A stretch of 64,000 nt of DNA from Hymenoscyphus infarciens (lineage: Eukaryota; Ascomycota; Leotiomycetes; Helotiales; Helotiaceae): contig LLCB01000101.1 of assembly GCA_001414345.1 (NCBI GenBank), positions 115,661 through 179,660 on the forward strand. Direction: 5' to 3'. A program made the translations under genes and the position numbers. Positions 53,670 through 64,000 of this stretch are shown here, piece by piece. Every line of letters starts with the position of its first letter. Position 1 is the stretch's first letter. The notes beneath the pieces are model-generated. The model saw nothing but the letters and a program-made list of their open reading frames with translations, made no database searches and was not told the DNA's origin.

Positions 53670-54120
53670 GGGCCTGTTGAGCTCGTATAAATTGTTTCAA
53701 TATATATATAGATATTTGACGAGATGTTCTGAATAGTAACCTCGTATAAGTTAGTATATATTATAAATTGTTTCTTATTTATTTCTTAATATATTAAGTA
53801 ATTATTTAGCTCGTAGTATAGAGCCTAGTATATATCCTTATATACATTCTTAGTAAGGGGTATAGATGTGTATCTTAATAGTATTAAGAAAACATATATA
53901 TATAAAGTTTTAAAGAGTTATATCTCTAGAGATCTAAATCTTTTTTTAGCAGTATATATCCTATTTATATATACTAAGATATATAAGGTTAAACGTGAGG
54001 TTTGTATTACTATTAAATATATATGCTAAACACTAGTATATATATATATATATATATATCTATATTACCTTCTGAGTTTTAGTAGTATATATCCTAGATA
54101 TATACGAGCTAAACAGGCTC
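53670..54120. mobile_element. Harbinger-like MITE B, copy 1, nested in MITE A copy 3
   Basis: 451 bp. The left end GGGCCTGTTGAGCTCGTATA and the right-end complement GAGCCTGTTTAGCTCGTATA are inverted repeats. TAA precedes (53667-53669) and follows (54121-54123), a 3-bp target duplication of the TWA type used by PIF/Harbinger elements. No coding capacity; very AT-rich interior. Confidence 0.82.
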
Positions 54121-54197
54121 TAAAGAAAAGAGAGAGAAAACTTTTTTTTTTTAAAAAAAAGCTTAGATTATAAAAAAAGTAAGTAAATTCCAGCTTA

Positions 54198-54814
54198 GAG
54201 CTTATTTAGTTATTAGTTCTTTTTTATTATATATATATTACTAAAAATAATAAGATAATATAATATATATATATAAGTTATAATTTATACTAACGTTTAG
54301 CTAGTATATATTATAGTATATACTTTTACTCGTACTTTATTTAAATAAATATATAAAGATATATACTAATAAAATTAAACAATATACTCTTTTAACCTCT
54401 TAATCTTTAAATTTTATATATATATTCTTAGATCTCTACTACTACTAGTACTAGTATAGCTCTACTATAAATACGCTACTCTATCGACGTTAGTTATAAG
54501 CTCGTAACTATAGAATCGGGTATATTATTATAATAATTAGAACCTATACTTATATAAAGTTAGGTTAATATAAGCCTTTTATCTTATATTAGAATAGTAA
54601 TTAAAGTAGTAGAATTTTAGTAAAGTAACTAAAACCAACGATAGTTACATATACTAAGATATATACCAAATATTTATAAGAGAGCTAAATAGTAATTACT
54701 ACTTATTAATTAAAAGTGACAAGATAATTAAATATATACGAGCATGTTTTGACTCTAAACTCGTGCACAAATCTCATATATCTAAATTGAATTATATACG
54801 AGCCAGACAGGCCC
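54198..54814. mobile_element. Harbinger-like MITE B, copy 2, nested in MITE A copy 3
   Basis: 617 bp. The right-end complement GGGCCTGTCTGGCTCGTATA is near-identical to copy 1; the left end (GAGCTTATTTAGTTATTAG) is a diverged version. TTA lies on both sides (54195-54197, 54815-54817). It is longer than copy 1, and its right end still shows unmutated CpA/CpG steps, so it is probably the younger of the two. Confidence 0.8.
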
Positions 54815-54922
54815 TTAACTCGCAACTCACTGTACTCCATTGCTGAACCTAAACCATGCATCGAAACTTTTCCCACTGAACTTCGCCCAGAACACCGTTT
54901 TGTGTTAAAAAGGATTCGAAAA

Positions 54923-56493
54923 TCAGCTGGTTTGCTCAATCTCCATCTCCTTTTCCGAGAGGACCAGCGCCTGCTTCAACGCTTGAAGAACATCCTTCTT
55001 GTCGTCTTTCTTGGAAGGGCCAGCTCTTCTGGACAAAATATGCCTTTCCACCCCCTTTCAAACCAGCAAAACATACTCTTGGATATCAAATTCCTCGCCA
55101 CCATAGAGGTCCAACTCTGGTCTGAAATCAAAGGTGCTGTGACAGAAATACGGAAATGATCGATTGACAGCCGTGATCAAGCCTGTCAGCTTTCCAATCT
55201 TGTACATCATATCCCTGTTTCTACTCATGCTGTAATAGATCTTGCCAGCCATGAGGGGCACCTTGTGGTGATAGATATTCAGAAGCCGGTGTTGAATACT
55301 TTTGTGCTTGCAGAAAAGAATCATGCGAGCCGGTCTTGATGGTGGGGTGAAACAGTTCATTATCGTGACCCCCGTTTCGTCAATGTCTAGAGCATTTCTG
55401 GGCGTTGACAAGACGTAGGTGATTTTCCTTGAATTCATTCGTGGGACGAAAGTTTGGTTGATAGTCTCGGCAGCCACGACGTCGACTGGGACAACGTCTA
55501 GTTTGACAGGGGGACTTCCGTCGAGGACCTTTCAGAATGCCGGAGCTCAACCCGATAATCAAACCCGCAAATGCCGTGGGGGCTATCGATCCAACCCGGG
55601 CATGGGAACTTTCGAATCGTAGAGATGATTCTGGGCCGTACGATGGTGATGGGCAAAGTTGTTGACCATTCAGCGATGTGTTGCTCTGCCATGCACTTGC
55701 TGAGAGTGTAAGTATTTTCGTGACCAGTGAAGTTGAGGATCTCGGCCTCACTCATTTTCCCTTTCTTGAGCACTGAAACGGGCAGTGGAGAGAGAACCTC
55801 TGCTATGGGGGTTGGGGTATGGGGTGTGACGTATGCAGTACTGGTGACCAACAGCCGTTCCAACTTCTTACATTGCTCAGCCAGGAGACAGACATTGACC
55901 GCTCCCCCAATATTCGAATCCGCTGCGTCTTTCATGAGATTGTCAAATTTGATGGATGCTGCGCAATGTATAATATGAGTGGCGTCTAGGCAGACCTCTT
56001 TGTACAACTCTGGCTCCATTCCACAGTTTTCCTGCGTAACATCTCCTTCGAAAATCTGGACCAAGTCCACCCACCCACGCGGAAGTTTCGAAAAACATGG
56101 GGAAGTTACTACTGCCTCTCAAAACCGGGTTTGCGTGTCCCGGCCTTTTTTGCCCCTTGCGAGCAAAATCACCCGATCAAAAGGAAATTTCGATTGTCGA
56201 CGGAAGAGAACTTCGATGACAAGCTTTCCAACAAATCCAGTTCCACCCGTTATGAAAATTGTGGAGAGTATTCTGGGCGGTGTTGGAGGGGGCGAGGGTG
56301 CAATGACTATCTGTGGAAAGTGGTTGAAGTTTTCGTAAGAAGGTGGCCCAAAAATGGAACCATCCTGGGCATCTTGAGGCATGACTGAGTTTGGGCTGTG
56401 TTGATGCTCCTGGACCTTTGGCCCAGAAGAATTTTCGAAAGACCACGACTGTGTGAATTGCGCGAGGTGAGAAGAAGTATGTTGTAAACACAC
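54923..56493 (-). pseudogene. Fatty acyl-CoA reductase (FAR, NAD-binding_4 plus C-terminal domain), broken
   Basis: The minus strand gives STIFITGGTGFVGKLVIEVL (Rossmann GxxGxxG), DRVILLARGKKG and IFEGDVTQENCG. Then come ATHIIHCAASIKFD, ENTYTLSKCMAEQ (catalytic YxxxK) and TIVRPRIISTIRKFP. AAETINQTFVPRMNSRKITYV and the FAR C-terminal region (IYHHKVPLMAGKIYYSM) follow. FARs reduce fatty acyl-CoA to fatty alcohols. Defects are a TGA at 56119-56121, one extra C within GCCCCC near 55577-55582, another extra C near 55523-55530 (each shifts the frame, and removing one C at each restores GWIDSPTAFAGLI and KGLDGSPPVKL), and a TGA at 55058-55060 before the final KKDDKKDVLQAL tail. Four independent lesions make sequencing error alone unlikely. 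Start uncertain (56493 or the Met near 56379). Confidence 0.85.
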
Positions 56494-56965
56494 AGGGAGC
56501 AGAAGTTCTAATGATATGATGGTGCGTTAGTTCGTCGGTCGGAAATTAATCACAAGTCGAAAGAGTGTTTCCAACGAGAGAATCCGACAGGAACATTCGG
56601 GCGGGGCGAACACCTGGAGTAATGTATCTCGTCAGCTACACGTTACAATTCTCATGATCCGGTAGATGGGTCTAAATTCTACTGAGCGCCGACAGATCGT
56701 CTGAAATTGACATCTCAACCTCCTGCGCTAGACTTCTTCGCTTCGGCTGGATCTGGCATGGCGACTACACAAGAGCCGGCGCAGAACTTGTAGTGGCCCA
56801 GCTGAACCAGCCAATTGAATGTCATTTGCGCACTCTGGCCTGGGTCGTTCCTAACAAGTATCAAAGGCCAACTCGAGTCTTGCCGCCTCCACACTTCCAC
56901 TTTTATATTGGCTGGCCAGATAGATGTTGAAGCTCGGGCTGAAGTGCGGGATCGACCGGAAACCC
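56494..56965. other. Intergenic
   Basis: 472 bp between the FAR pseudogene 5' end and the 3' end of the membrane-protein gene. The minus frame 56900-56715 (61 codons) is not recognised and has no good start context. Nothing else seen. Confidence 0.4.
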
Positions 56966-57960
56966 CTAGTCGATTACTTGGATGGCTAGGTCGGGAAATC
57001 TTGTGATGGGTTCTGCAGAATTGTTCGAGTCCGCTGTCTCCTCAAACCAAGAAGCATACAGAACCCGAATAAACATTTCAATGCCAACAACAAAAGGTAT
57101 CAATTGTCCAGTGGAGGAGATTTCGTCAACATCAGTTATGCCGTTCCAAAGGATAGTCCGCTCGGTGGCAATTACAACTGCAGTCGCAACGCATATATTG
57201 CAAATAGTCCGGATTATCCGCAAAGCTAATTTTCGCTCTGGACTATATCCAGTCAGTCCAAGTTCAACATACATCTCAGGTGGGTAGATACTTGCGAGAT
57301 ATCTACGCTGGATTTTGCCTCCCAAAAACCAAAATGCTCGGTGACAGCGAGAGCGAGTACGCCGAGACAAACCAACAACAAAATAGTATGGAATACTACA
57401 TTGGCAACTACAAATGCACGAAGATCCAAGCGTAGTCTCCAAAACAAAAACCCGTACTGCGGACAACCGTCAAACCCTAATTTCTTCGCACCCACAATCC
57501 AGAACCAGAGCTGAAAGCCGGACACAGCGAGAAGAAGCCCGAAGTTTAGTGTGCTAAACAGTCTCCCCATTCTCACTTGCGGATAACGGGTGGGATCCCA
57601 TTGAGGTTTGAAACCGGTCGCTGCTCGCAATAAAAACAAAGGCACAATATATAAATAGCCTCCAAAAGTCAGGAGCAACGATATGTATATTTCGATAGGC
57701 CGAATGTTTCCTCGGCCTGCTTGGATGACCATGGCGAGAAATGTGGCGCAAATAAACATCAAGTTGGATATGCGCATTGAAGGAACCTCGGACCTGGCTA
57801 TCCAAGAGGCAAGTATACTGCTGTACCATTGGAGATAGAATCCTGCTCTTATTCCCAGGCCGTACATGTCGGAGTTTCCGGCAAAGCCACACAATTCTTC
57901 CATGTTGAAGGTTTTATTGGAGGATAAATAAAAATTGGCAGCGGAAGCCTCAAATGTCAA
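56966..57960 (-). CDS. Fungal multi-pass membrane protein of unknown function
   Basis: Two exons (57960-57273 and 57225-56966) with a 47-bp intron (GTATGT, GACTGAC branch, ATTAG) give 315 aa. At least seven hydrophobic segments are visible, for example LMFICATFLAMVIQ, IYISLLLTFGGYLYIVPLFLL, LNFGLLLAVSGFQLWFWIV, FHTILLLVCLGVLALAV, RTICNICVATAVVIA and LIPFVVGIEMFIRVLY. The N-terminus (EELCGFAGNSDMYGLGIRAGFYLQW) and the late ISSTGQLIPF motif are conserved in many ascomycete paralogues known only as hypothetical proteins. It should sit in a membrane; the compartment cannot be told. Start could be 57960 or the Met at 57903, which fits related proteins better. The intact frame contrasts with the broken gene next door. 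Confidence 0.78.
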
Positions 57961-59460
57961 AGTTGGGAGGAGTTGTCTTTCATGACAACCACATCCAGGG
58001 TGGATTATAACGCGACTTCAAAGACGAAATGATATATTCGAGCCAAAGTACTCAAGGAAGATATCTGCGTCTGGTCCAGCTTCAAATGTGAAAGCCCCTT
58101 GGACGGGGAAAGGTCAGGCGCGGTCTTCGTCATTCGGGTCAGGCATTGGAGGATGCGTGACCACAATGTCCTCGTGACATTCGATTTCGATTCGAATGTA
58201 TCGATCTTGTTCTTCTTGTTAGTGTATGGTACAAATACCTGCTTGTCAGTCACGAGTCTGTCAATTCTTCAACCCTCCATCAAAGCCTTGTCTATCTGCT
58301 AGATTGGGACGAGGTATGGTAGATGGTTTCCCTTCTGATCCCAACGTTGCGGTGAGAGTTGGTTCAAGACTTCGACCAACGCGGATCGTTGCCGCACTCT
58401 TGCACTTGCGTATTTGAATTTGAAGGGAGAGGAAATCGGCTGTCCATATGGTAAAAAAGTCGCTAGAAAGAACCTGGGAACTTTGACGACGACTTAAGCT
58501 GGACCCGGGTCACCTGACAACTCAACAACAACCAACATCACAAAAACGACCATCGAGCTGGGTTGACCCTGAGAAAGAAAAATATGGATGAAAGCGCAAC
58601 GTGGAAGAACAATACAGGTTTGTGGGACATGACGCAAACGATGCTATTTCAATGCAAAATCATGAAGGTTGAAGGAAGAGAGGCTAGCTGGGCTCGACAT
58701 TTCCCGGAGGAAGTTATCTGCGCCTGAGATTCAAGGCCTATTGTTAACAAGAATCGAAGTTCTAGAGGCTTTGTTGATGCCGCCTTTCAGCCCTTCAAAG
58801 ACACGAGAATATCCCAAATGATATTCCAGAAACTATTTTGCTTCTTCGCAAGAACAGTATTAATTCGGAACAGGCTAGTTTTGGGGTTTGCACCTGCTAG
58901 AAATCTCCAGTTGAAAGGCAAGTTACTACTTGTAAACCTCATTTGCTTCCTCGAAGACAATGCCTTGTACTATCTACCCATTGTACTTTGGCAGGGGGGG
59001 TTGAATATAATTTCGCCAGAGGCGAGAAATTGCCCGCCTGATCCACTTTCTTAAGCGAGGAGTAGAGCCAGTCCAACTGTCGCAATTTAAAGGCGGACAA
59101 GAGGCTTATATCGGATAAACATTAATCCGTTACGCCGGTAAGAACTGTTTACTACCCTGTTTCCAGAGCTGTCCCAGGCTCCTAGACCGAAATCTCCTCA
59201 CCTTTGCTTGACTTGACAACCACCAAAACAAACACCTTTTCGGTACCACGACGAGTCCTTCTAGGGCTTTGTCGCTTGGGAACGGTCAATTCAAAGGTCT
59301 AATACTTTGTTTACTCGCGCGCCTTCAGTTTTCAGTTTGCGACTGATTGAAGCCTCTACGATTACACCTCTCAACTCAACCACCCACACCACTACTTGGA
59401 AGCCGCCCCTTTTTGTCGAGCCCCCTACAGTTGCTATCGTAGCGTACCGTGTCAGGCAAG
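57961..59460. other. Intergenic, 1.5 kb, no gene recognised
   Basis: Divergent space between the membrane protein (minus) and the next gene (plus). Frames at 58005-58253 (minus), 58099-58302 (plus) and 58818-59054 (plus) have no family resemblance and no splice partners that I can find. The segment at about 59330-59460 (CT-rich, CTCAACTCAACCACCCACACCAC) looks like the 5' leader of the downstream gene. Confidence 0.45.
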
Positions 59461-60492
59461 ATGGGTTTCAGCGCGTGGATCTGTAAGTATCGCCTACCTT
59501 CGCGGTCTTACATAGACTAATGTATATCTACAGCGAAGCTTTTCGGTCGCAGCGTCGCAAGCGTCGCAAGCGTTGCCGCCGATCATACATCAATTGAGGG
59601 AAATAGCTATGAGGTCTTCACGCAAGCTATCCATAATTTGTACTACAGTGTGATCGCTGGTATCCATCCAGGCATCATCTTCGAGGATCTTAATACACAG
59701 CTGGCCGGACAACAATTCCCAATCCTGAACCCAACCTTTGCTGACAGATGCCGTCTCGCAACTTATCGGATGTTGGGTAATCTTGAGAAGAATGGTTTTT
59801 TCGATCGGTTCTTGACACTTGACCAATACAATCTCCTCGGCGCTCATCCAGAACGTGCCCGTTACGCAAACGACTTGTATACCTGCTTCAAGGATTTCCC
59901 AGTCTTCAAAAACGCAATCATGGACCCGGAAATGGTCGAGGCTATGGGTAAGTCTGAGGCCATTGTACGAAGAGAAAATCCGAGCTAATCACAGCGTTAC
60001 AGAAAATGCGAAGAACAAAATGAACAACCGCTTTGAGAGAAGGTTGCGTGCAGATGCGGCTCGACGGGATGCTCGGGCCAAAGAACTGTTTGAATGTATG
60101 TCTCCATCGCCATAGTCCTCCCAGCCATGGAAATTGCCAATGATTCCAAATGCTAACCTCTATATCTAGACAACGCCGCGATTCTTAAACAGATGGACCA
60201 AGCCAAGATGGACAATCCACCTCCTGCGTACTCACCAGCAATTCCTGGCCCGCCACCCGTCCATGATCATCGTGCAATTCAAGTCGCTGGCCCTGGCCGT
60301 TATTCTGTTGTTCGTAACTCACAAGGACCGCCTGCAGCTATTCCACGTGAACTAGCAGAATTGGAAGAGAGAGAGCGGATCCAAGGCCATCTGGCGCCAT
60401 TTGCCCGCGCGGTCAACACTGGCCGGAACTCTCGCGACCGCCCCAACCCAATCAATGCTGCCCTCTTACCTCCTCGCTCTTTCGGCGCATAG
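59461..60492 (+). CDS. Lineage-specific hypothetical protein with proline-rich tail
   Basis: Four exons (59461-59482, 59534-59947, 60003-60095, 60170-60492) give 283 aa with all phases consistent. The first exon codes only MGFSAWI and joins to SKLFGRSVASVASVAADHTS. The middle is globular (YEVFTQAIHNLYYSVIAGIH, TFADRCRLATYRMLGNLEKN) and is followed by a basic helix (NKMNNRFERRLRADAARRDA). The last exon is disordered and proline-rich (NPPPAYSPAIPGPPPVHD), with a PPxY motif that can bind WW domains, such as those of Rsp5/Nedd4-type ubiquitin ligases. No signal peptide or membrane segment. A retained second intron would end the protein early at 59988. I do not recognise the family; the splice consistency and codon character argue that it is real. 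Confidence 0.75.
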
Positions 60493-60640
60493 ATATTGAA
60501 GGAGAAGGTTGCTGCTTGGGAAGAATACTCTCGTAGATAGTAGTGGGATAAATAAAAATGAATAGGTTCCTGAATATGCCTGATTTTCTGAAATGCTGTG
60601 ACTTTGTGAGAATTCTATTAATTTAAAATTGTACCAGAAG

Positions 60641-61080
60641 GCTAGAGTAATAGAAACAAAAGTCAAGACTTACTGTACACCTTTCAGTAGCTTGTTTTTC
60701 ATATTTTCCTCTTTCATCTCGGGTTCATTCGTATCATCCAATTGTTCTAAATGACTAGAGTAACAAAGATAAAAGAATAGACTTACTAGACACCCTTGAA
60801 TAGCTATGCTTTCTTAGTAGTCTCTTTCTTCTCGAGTTTATTTATGTTAATGAAGTGTGCTGAAATACCAGAGAAAGTAAATTAAAAGATAAGACTCAAT
60901 AGAACCGCTGAATTTTCTATTATTCTTTCCTCTTCAGTTTATCTATTATATTCTTAATTTGTTCTAAGCGGCTAGAGAAAGTTATACTAAACGTTGAGAC
61001 TTATAGTATAAACTTATGCGACTTTGGGAAATATAGTAGAGGTTTAGTGGTTTTTCACCCTAGTAAAAGAGTAACTCTGT
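60641..61080. repeat. Degenerate tandem repeat, about 113-bp period
   Basis: Units start near 60641, 60753, 60867 and 60970, each with GGCTAGAGTAA/GACTAGAGTAA/CCAGAGAAAGTAA/GGCTAGAGAAAG, then AAGACTTACT-like and TTCCTCTTTCATCTCGGGTT-like segments. Copies diverge by many substitutions. Function unknown; they lie in the 3' flank of the proline-tailed gene. Confidence 0.6.
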
Positions 61081-62480
61081 CTTATTATTCAATTTCTAGT
61101 ACTTATTAGATATCACTTAGAAAAATAGAGAAAGAAGCAAGTTTGTAATTTGTTAAGGTTTGTTTTATTACACTTCGCATTTTTCATATCAAGGGCTACT
61201 ATCGTAGCTACTTTCTTAGAAGGTATAAAGTTTTATCGCAGTTCGCACTTCTAGATCAAGGAGTAAGATTGAGTTGAGATTATTTTAACACGCTTTATAT
61301 CATAAGGATTACGAGAGAAAAGTGAAAGGCTCTTCATTCTAAGTATTACTCCAAGGAAATTAATAAAAGAAAACTTCGTCAACTTACTCAAAGACAACGG
61401 AAGTTAACAAGAATTAAACAATAAGAAAAAAATCATAGGCATCGCAGCCACGGACAAATTTATAGACCTGTAGCATAGTAGAAACCAAGCACCTAGTTGT
61501 GTTCTATTGTTTCAGGCTCTAACTCAGCCTACAATTATTGTCTGAATCGACAGCGTCAATTCGGTTATTAAAGGAGGCCCCTTTTCGCCCTTATTGTTAG
61601 CCGAAGTGACGTAAAGGGGCCTCCTTTAACAACCGAATTGACGCTGTCGAATTAATAACACGCTAGCTCCAGATCTACAACACCTTAGACCAAAAAGAAA
61701 CCCTCACCAACTGGTTCATTCCTCCAAATTACTAGTACAATCGCATTCACAAATGATCTCAAAATTTTCGCCACTCATGCAGCCTCTCCCTCTTTTGGGT
61801 CTGACCTGCATAATTTGTTGCAAATCGCGATACTTTTTAGTAGTTAAACGACTAAAAAAGAAGAGGCAAAAGGCCATTATCTTTCCTTCTAAGACCTCGA
61901 TTATAGAATTTCAAAGGCGAAATGCTAGCTTACCCAAGTACCTGCTAGCTTATGAAGAAATAAATCTTATCGCAACAATTGATGCGTATCTTTCTAGGAT
62001 GAACACTAAGAAAGTATTGAAATTACAGGGGATGTGCAGAAAATGACCGGGGGTTACACGTGACAGCGCCCACCTTCTCCACCCCGATTCTTGAAAGCAA
62101 GTATCTTCAACTCCATCCTTGAACTTGAGACAAAGAATACCTTGTTGAGAGATGCATTCCGGGTGTTTAAAGAATCCCCTGGTGGACTGGTTTGCTCGAG
62201 AAGGTGGCTCGGCGTTGATATTCGTCAATGACTAGACCGTTCTAAAAACATATGTGTACCTATGTCTGATCTTAATTCTATAGGCGGATTGACAGTTTTT
62301 AGGTGTGAGACCGTGGTCTGAAACCTGGCGTTGCTAAGCCCGCTAGGCCTAATTAGTAAATCACGTGCTTACCCCACTATAAAAAAAAGTATAGATAACC
62401 TTAAATCGCGACGTAACTTTTAAGTATCGGGTACACTTTTAACCGCGGCCGTGGTTGTAAACCGTCTCTTTTTCGTCTTT
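61081..62480. other. Intergenic around the hairpin MITE
   Basis: Apart from the 102-bp hairpin element at 61548-61649, nothing is recognised. The 97-codon frame at 61753-62046 and its 92-codon antisense partner lack family resemblance. At 62420-62460 the palindrome ACCGCGGCCGTGGT marks the start of a new AT-rich repeat block. Confidence 0.4.
61548..61649. mobile_element. 102-bp hairpin MITE (almost perfect inverted repeat)
   Basis: The left arm CGACAGCGTCAATTCGGTTA continues through AAAGGAGGCCCCTTTT. The right arm is its complement with one mismatch, giving arms of about 38 bp around a 26-bp loop. AAT lies outside both ends (61545-61547, 61650-61652), possibly a 3-bp target duplication. It keeps CpA and CpG, so it escaped RIP, probably because it is too short. 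The folded RNA or DNA would be a very stable stem. Confidence 0.8.
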
Positions 62481-64000
62481 GAATAGCTTTAAATTAATTA
62501 ATATGCCTTCTATATTTACCTTCGCGAATAGTGAGGTTATACGAGGCTAGGAATAGGCTAAATTACGCTCTTAGAGCATCTAGTAAGTTTCTCTTTTACC
62601 TTATAATATTTACTCCCCTCTACTACTTCTAGAACTCTTAGAAGCTTTCTAAAAGCTTTAAAGTACTCTAATAACATATACTAATTACTCTTTAATATAT
62701 AGTATTCGATTATAAGCCTAGTACGCCTATTAGAATAGAAAGCGTTCTACGAATAACCTCCTCGCTACTAACGACCTAGATCTCGCTAAACGCTTATAGT
62801 ATATACCCTAGACAGTCTTATAAGCTTTATATATTTAGGAAATATTCTAATATATATATATAGTTATATAATGTTTTAAATTAATACTAATAAGACTTAG
62901 AGAGCTAATAGAATAACTAAATACTATTCCTACCGCCGCGGCTACTACTTAATAGTTAATCCTATAAGTTAAAAGCCTCTTACTTTTAGAGGCTTTTACT
63001 TACTTTATTAGCTTATTACATACGATAATACGTAATTAAAGGAGAACGTCTTATAGTACGGTTATAATTATAAGTAAGCTTTCTTAGAGGTATATTTAGT
63101 AAAGCGTAAGTTCCTTAGTAATATAAGTAAAGCCTCTTAATTTAAGCGCCTTTTTACTAATCCTCTATAGCCTACTACGTCTAATACTCTTAATCGCCTT
63201 ATAGAAGATTATTATAATATAATACTCCTACTTCTCTAAGATTAATTTAGCTCTAACTTTCGAATCGAGATATTATTAAATATAGAGGAATAATCTAATA
63301 CTCTTTTTACTACCTAGGATAATAGTCTTATTTAAGATCTAGATATATAATAAAGATCTAAAGAGTATAGAGGGGAGAATATATATAATAGAGAGGTAGT
63401 ACTTTAATACTTTTAATACTAGCGCTTTATAACGATACTCTAAATACGCTTAATAGTCTCTTAATCTTAGAGCCTTTTTACTCTTATATATACTATATAA
63501 GTAATATAAAAAGTAATCTAATTTAATACTAATTAAAGAGCTAATCTTTTATTAAATAGATAATACTAATACTAGATACTCTAGATAACTAAATAGAACA
63601 TTCTCTCTTAATTTAAGAGACTTTTAAGGTTATTTAATAGATAATATTAATACTTAATACTCTAGATAACTAAATAAATCTATATAATATATATTAAAGT
63701 ATCTAGTATTAGTATTATCTACTAAATAAGCTTGAAAGTCTCTTAAATTAAGAGAGAATCTCCTATTTAGTTATATCTCTACTAGCTAGTATACTTTTAT
63801 ATATCTTATATAGATATATTTAGTTATCTAGAGTATTAAATATTAGTATTATCTACTAAATAAGCTTAAAAGACTCTTAAATTAAGAGAGAATCTTCTAT
63901 TTAGTTATATCTCTACTAGCTAGTATACTTTAATATATCTTATATAGATATATTTAGTTATCTAGAGTATTAAATATTAGTATTATCTACTAAATAAGCT
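62480..64000. repeat. RIP-mutated AT-rich repeat block at the window end
   Basis: Composition switches again to TpA-rich, CA/TG-poor sequence, with isolated CpG steps (CGCCG, GCGAAT). No transposase or RT motif could be read in six frames. A few GC-richer spots (CCGCCGCGGC near 62931) remain. The last 460 bp are a tandem and inverted repeat array. The element continues beyond the window. Confidence 0.75.
63540..64000. repeat. 134-bp tandem array joined to an inverted copy
   Basis: From about 63700 a 134-bp unit (containing AGTATTATCTACTAAATAAG, TCTTAAATTAAGAGAGAATC and TTAGTTATATCTCTACTAGC) repeats with units aligned at 63721, 63855 and 63989 and runs off the window. Upstream, 63540-63690 carries the same motifs in reverse complement, so a large palindrome centres near 63690. 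Copy-to-copy differences are few. It could be a subterminal repeat array of a transposon. Confidence 0.75.

Larger units (their letters stand above)
53428..54834. mobile_element. MITE family A, copy 3, truncated at the left and carrying two nested MITEs
   Basis: Removing the inserts at 53670-54120 and 54198-54814 leaves a copy in the same reading direction as the reverse complement of copy 2 (CTAAGCTTTTTAAGAAAATTCC, GTTTAT/TATAAAC and TTTCTAGCTAGGC motifs in order). The right terminal repeat is intact, TTAACTCGCAACTCACTG followed by TA. The left end lacks the first 55 or so bases, so its terminal repeat is missing. The element sits 89 bp from the end of the fatty acyl-CoA reductase pseudogene. 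Confidence 0.8.

Noticed and set aside
61753..62228. Overlapping 97-codon plus and 92-codon minus frames
   Set aside because: Lys-rich low-information sequence on one strand and no motif on the other; near repeat sequence.

Overview
The window looks like nuclear DNA of a filamentous ascomycete (Pezizomycotina). The genes carry short GT..AG introns of about 45-110 bp (a few longer), with CTAAC/ACTGAC-like branch sites. Families typical of that group are present: App1, N2227 carnosine methyltransferase, a PTH11-like receptor and a 2EXR-type protein. Large parts have been rewritten by repeat-induced point mutation (RIP). Placement in Leotiomycetes is only an impression from the proteins.

Region 1 (1-19491) is a transposon graveyard. 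A RIP-burnt island runs from about 1025 to 18690, with CpA and TpG almost absent and TpA everywhere. It holds one 14.8-kb composite. A plus-strand Ty3-type LTR retrotransposon (2570-17417) was hit three times: by a second copy of the same family in reverse orientation (3360-9170, target duplication TAGAA), by a pogo-like DNA transposon with terminal inverted repeats (9835-12239), and by an 865-bp insert with a 12-bp duplication and a TAA-rich tail inside the RNase H domain (14494-15358). Two broken genes flank the island: an alpha/beta hydrolase (211-919) and a 2EXR-like gene (18708-19491).

Region 2 (21199-34979) is ordinary, gene-dense DNA: an HD-domain hydrolase, a secreted serine carboxypeptidase, a short-chain dehydrogenase, an N2227 carnosine methyltransferase divergently paired with nuclear poly(A) polymerase, and an App1-like phosphatidate phosphatase. 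Each could be spliced by eye into one open frame.

Region 3 (35374-40783) is a second element cluster. A PTH11-like receptor pseudogene is split by a 439-bp MITE and its 5' end abuts a hAT remnant, which itself carries another copy of the same MITE. Two more elements with terminal inverted repeats follow (38714-39629 and 39884-40783).

Region 4 (41992-50142) is housekeeping: Kap104-type transportin, a proteasome assembly chaperone 4-like protein, a MetX-like alpha/beta hydrolase with an apparent 5-nt microexon, and a divergently transcribed flavin-reductase-like protein.

Region 5 (50735-64000) mixes decay and live genes: a broken F-box-type gene, a possible small Cys-rich protein, a MITE with two Harbinger-like MITEs nested in it, a fatty acyl-CoA reductase pseudogene, a multi-pass membrane protein and a lineage-specific cytosolic protein. 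It ends with degenerate tandem repeats, a 102-bp hairpin MITE and a RIP-burnt repeat block with a 134-bp period.

No RNA gene, CRISPR array or biosynthetic cluster was recognised. The most distinctive content is the nested-element record, the gene wreckage beside it and the microexon gene.
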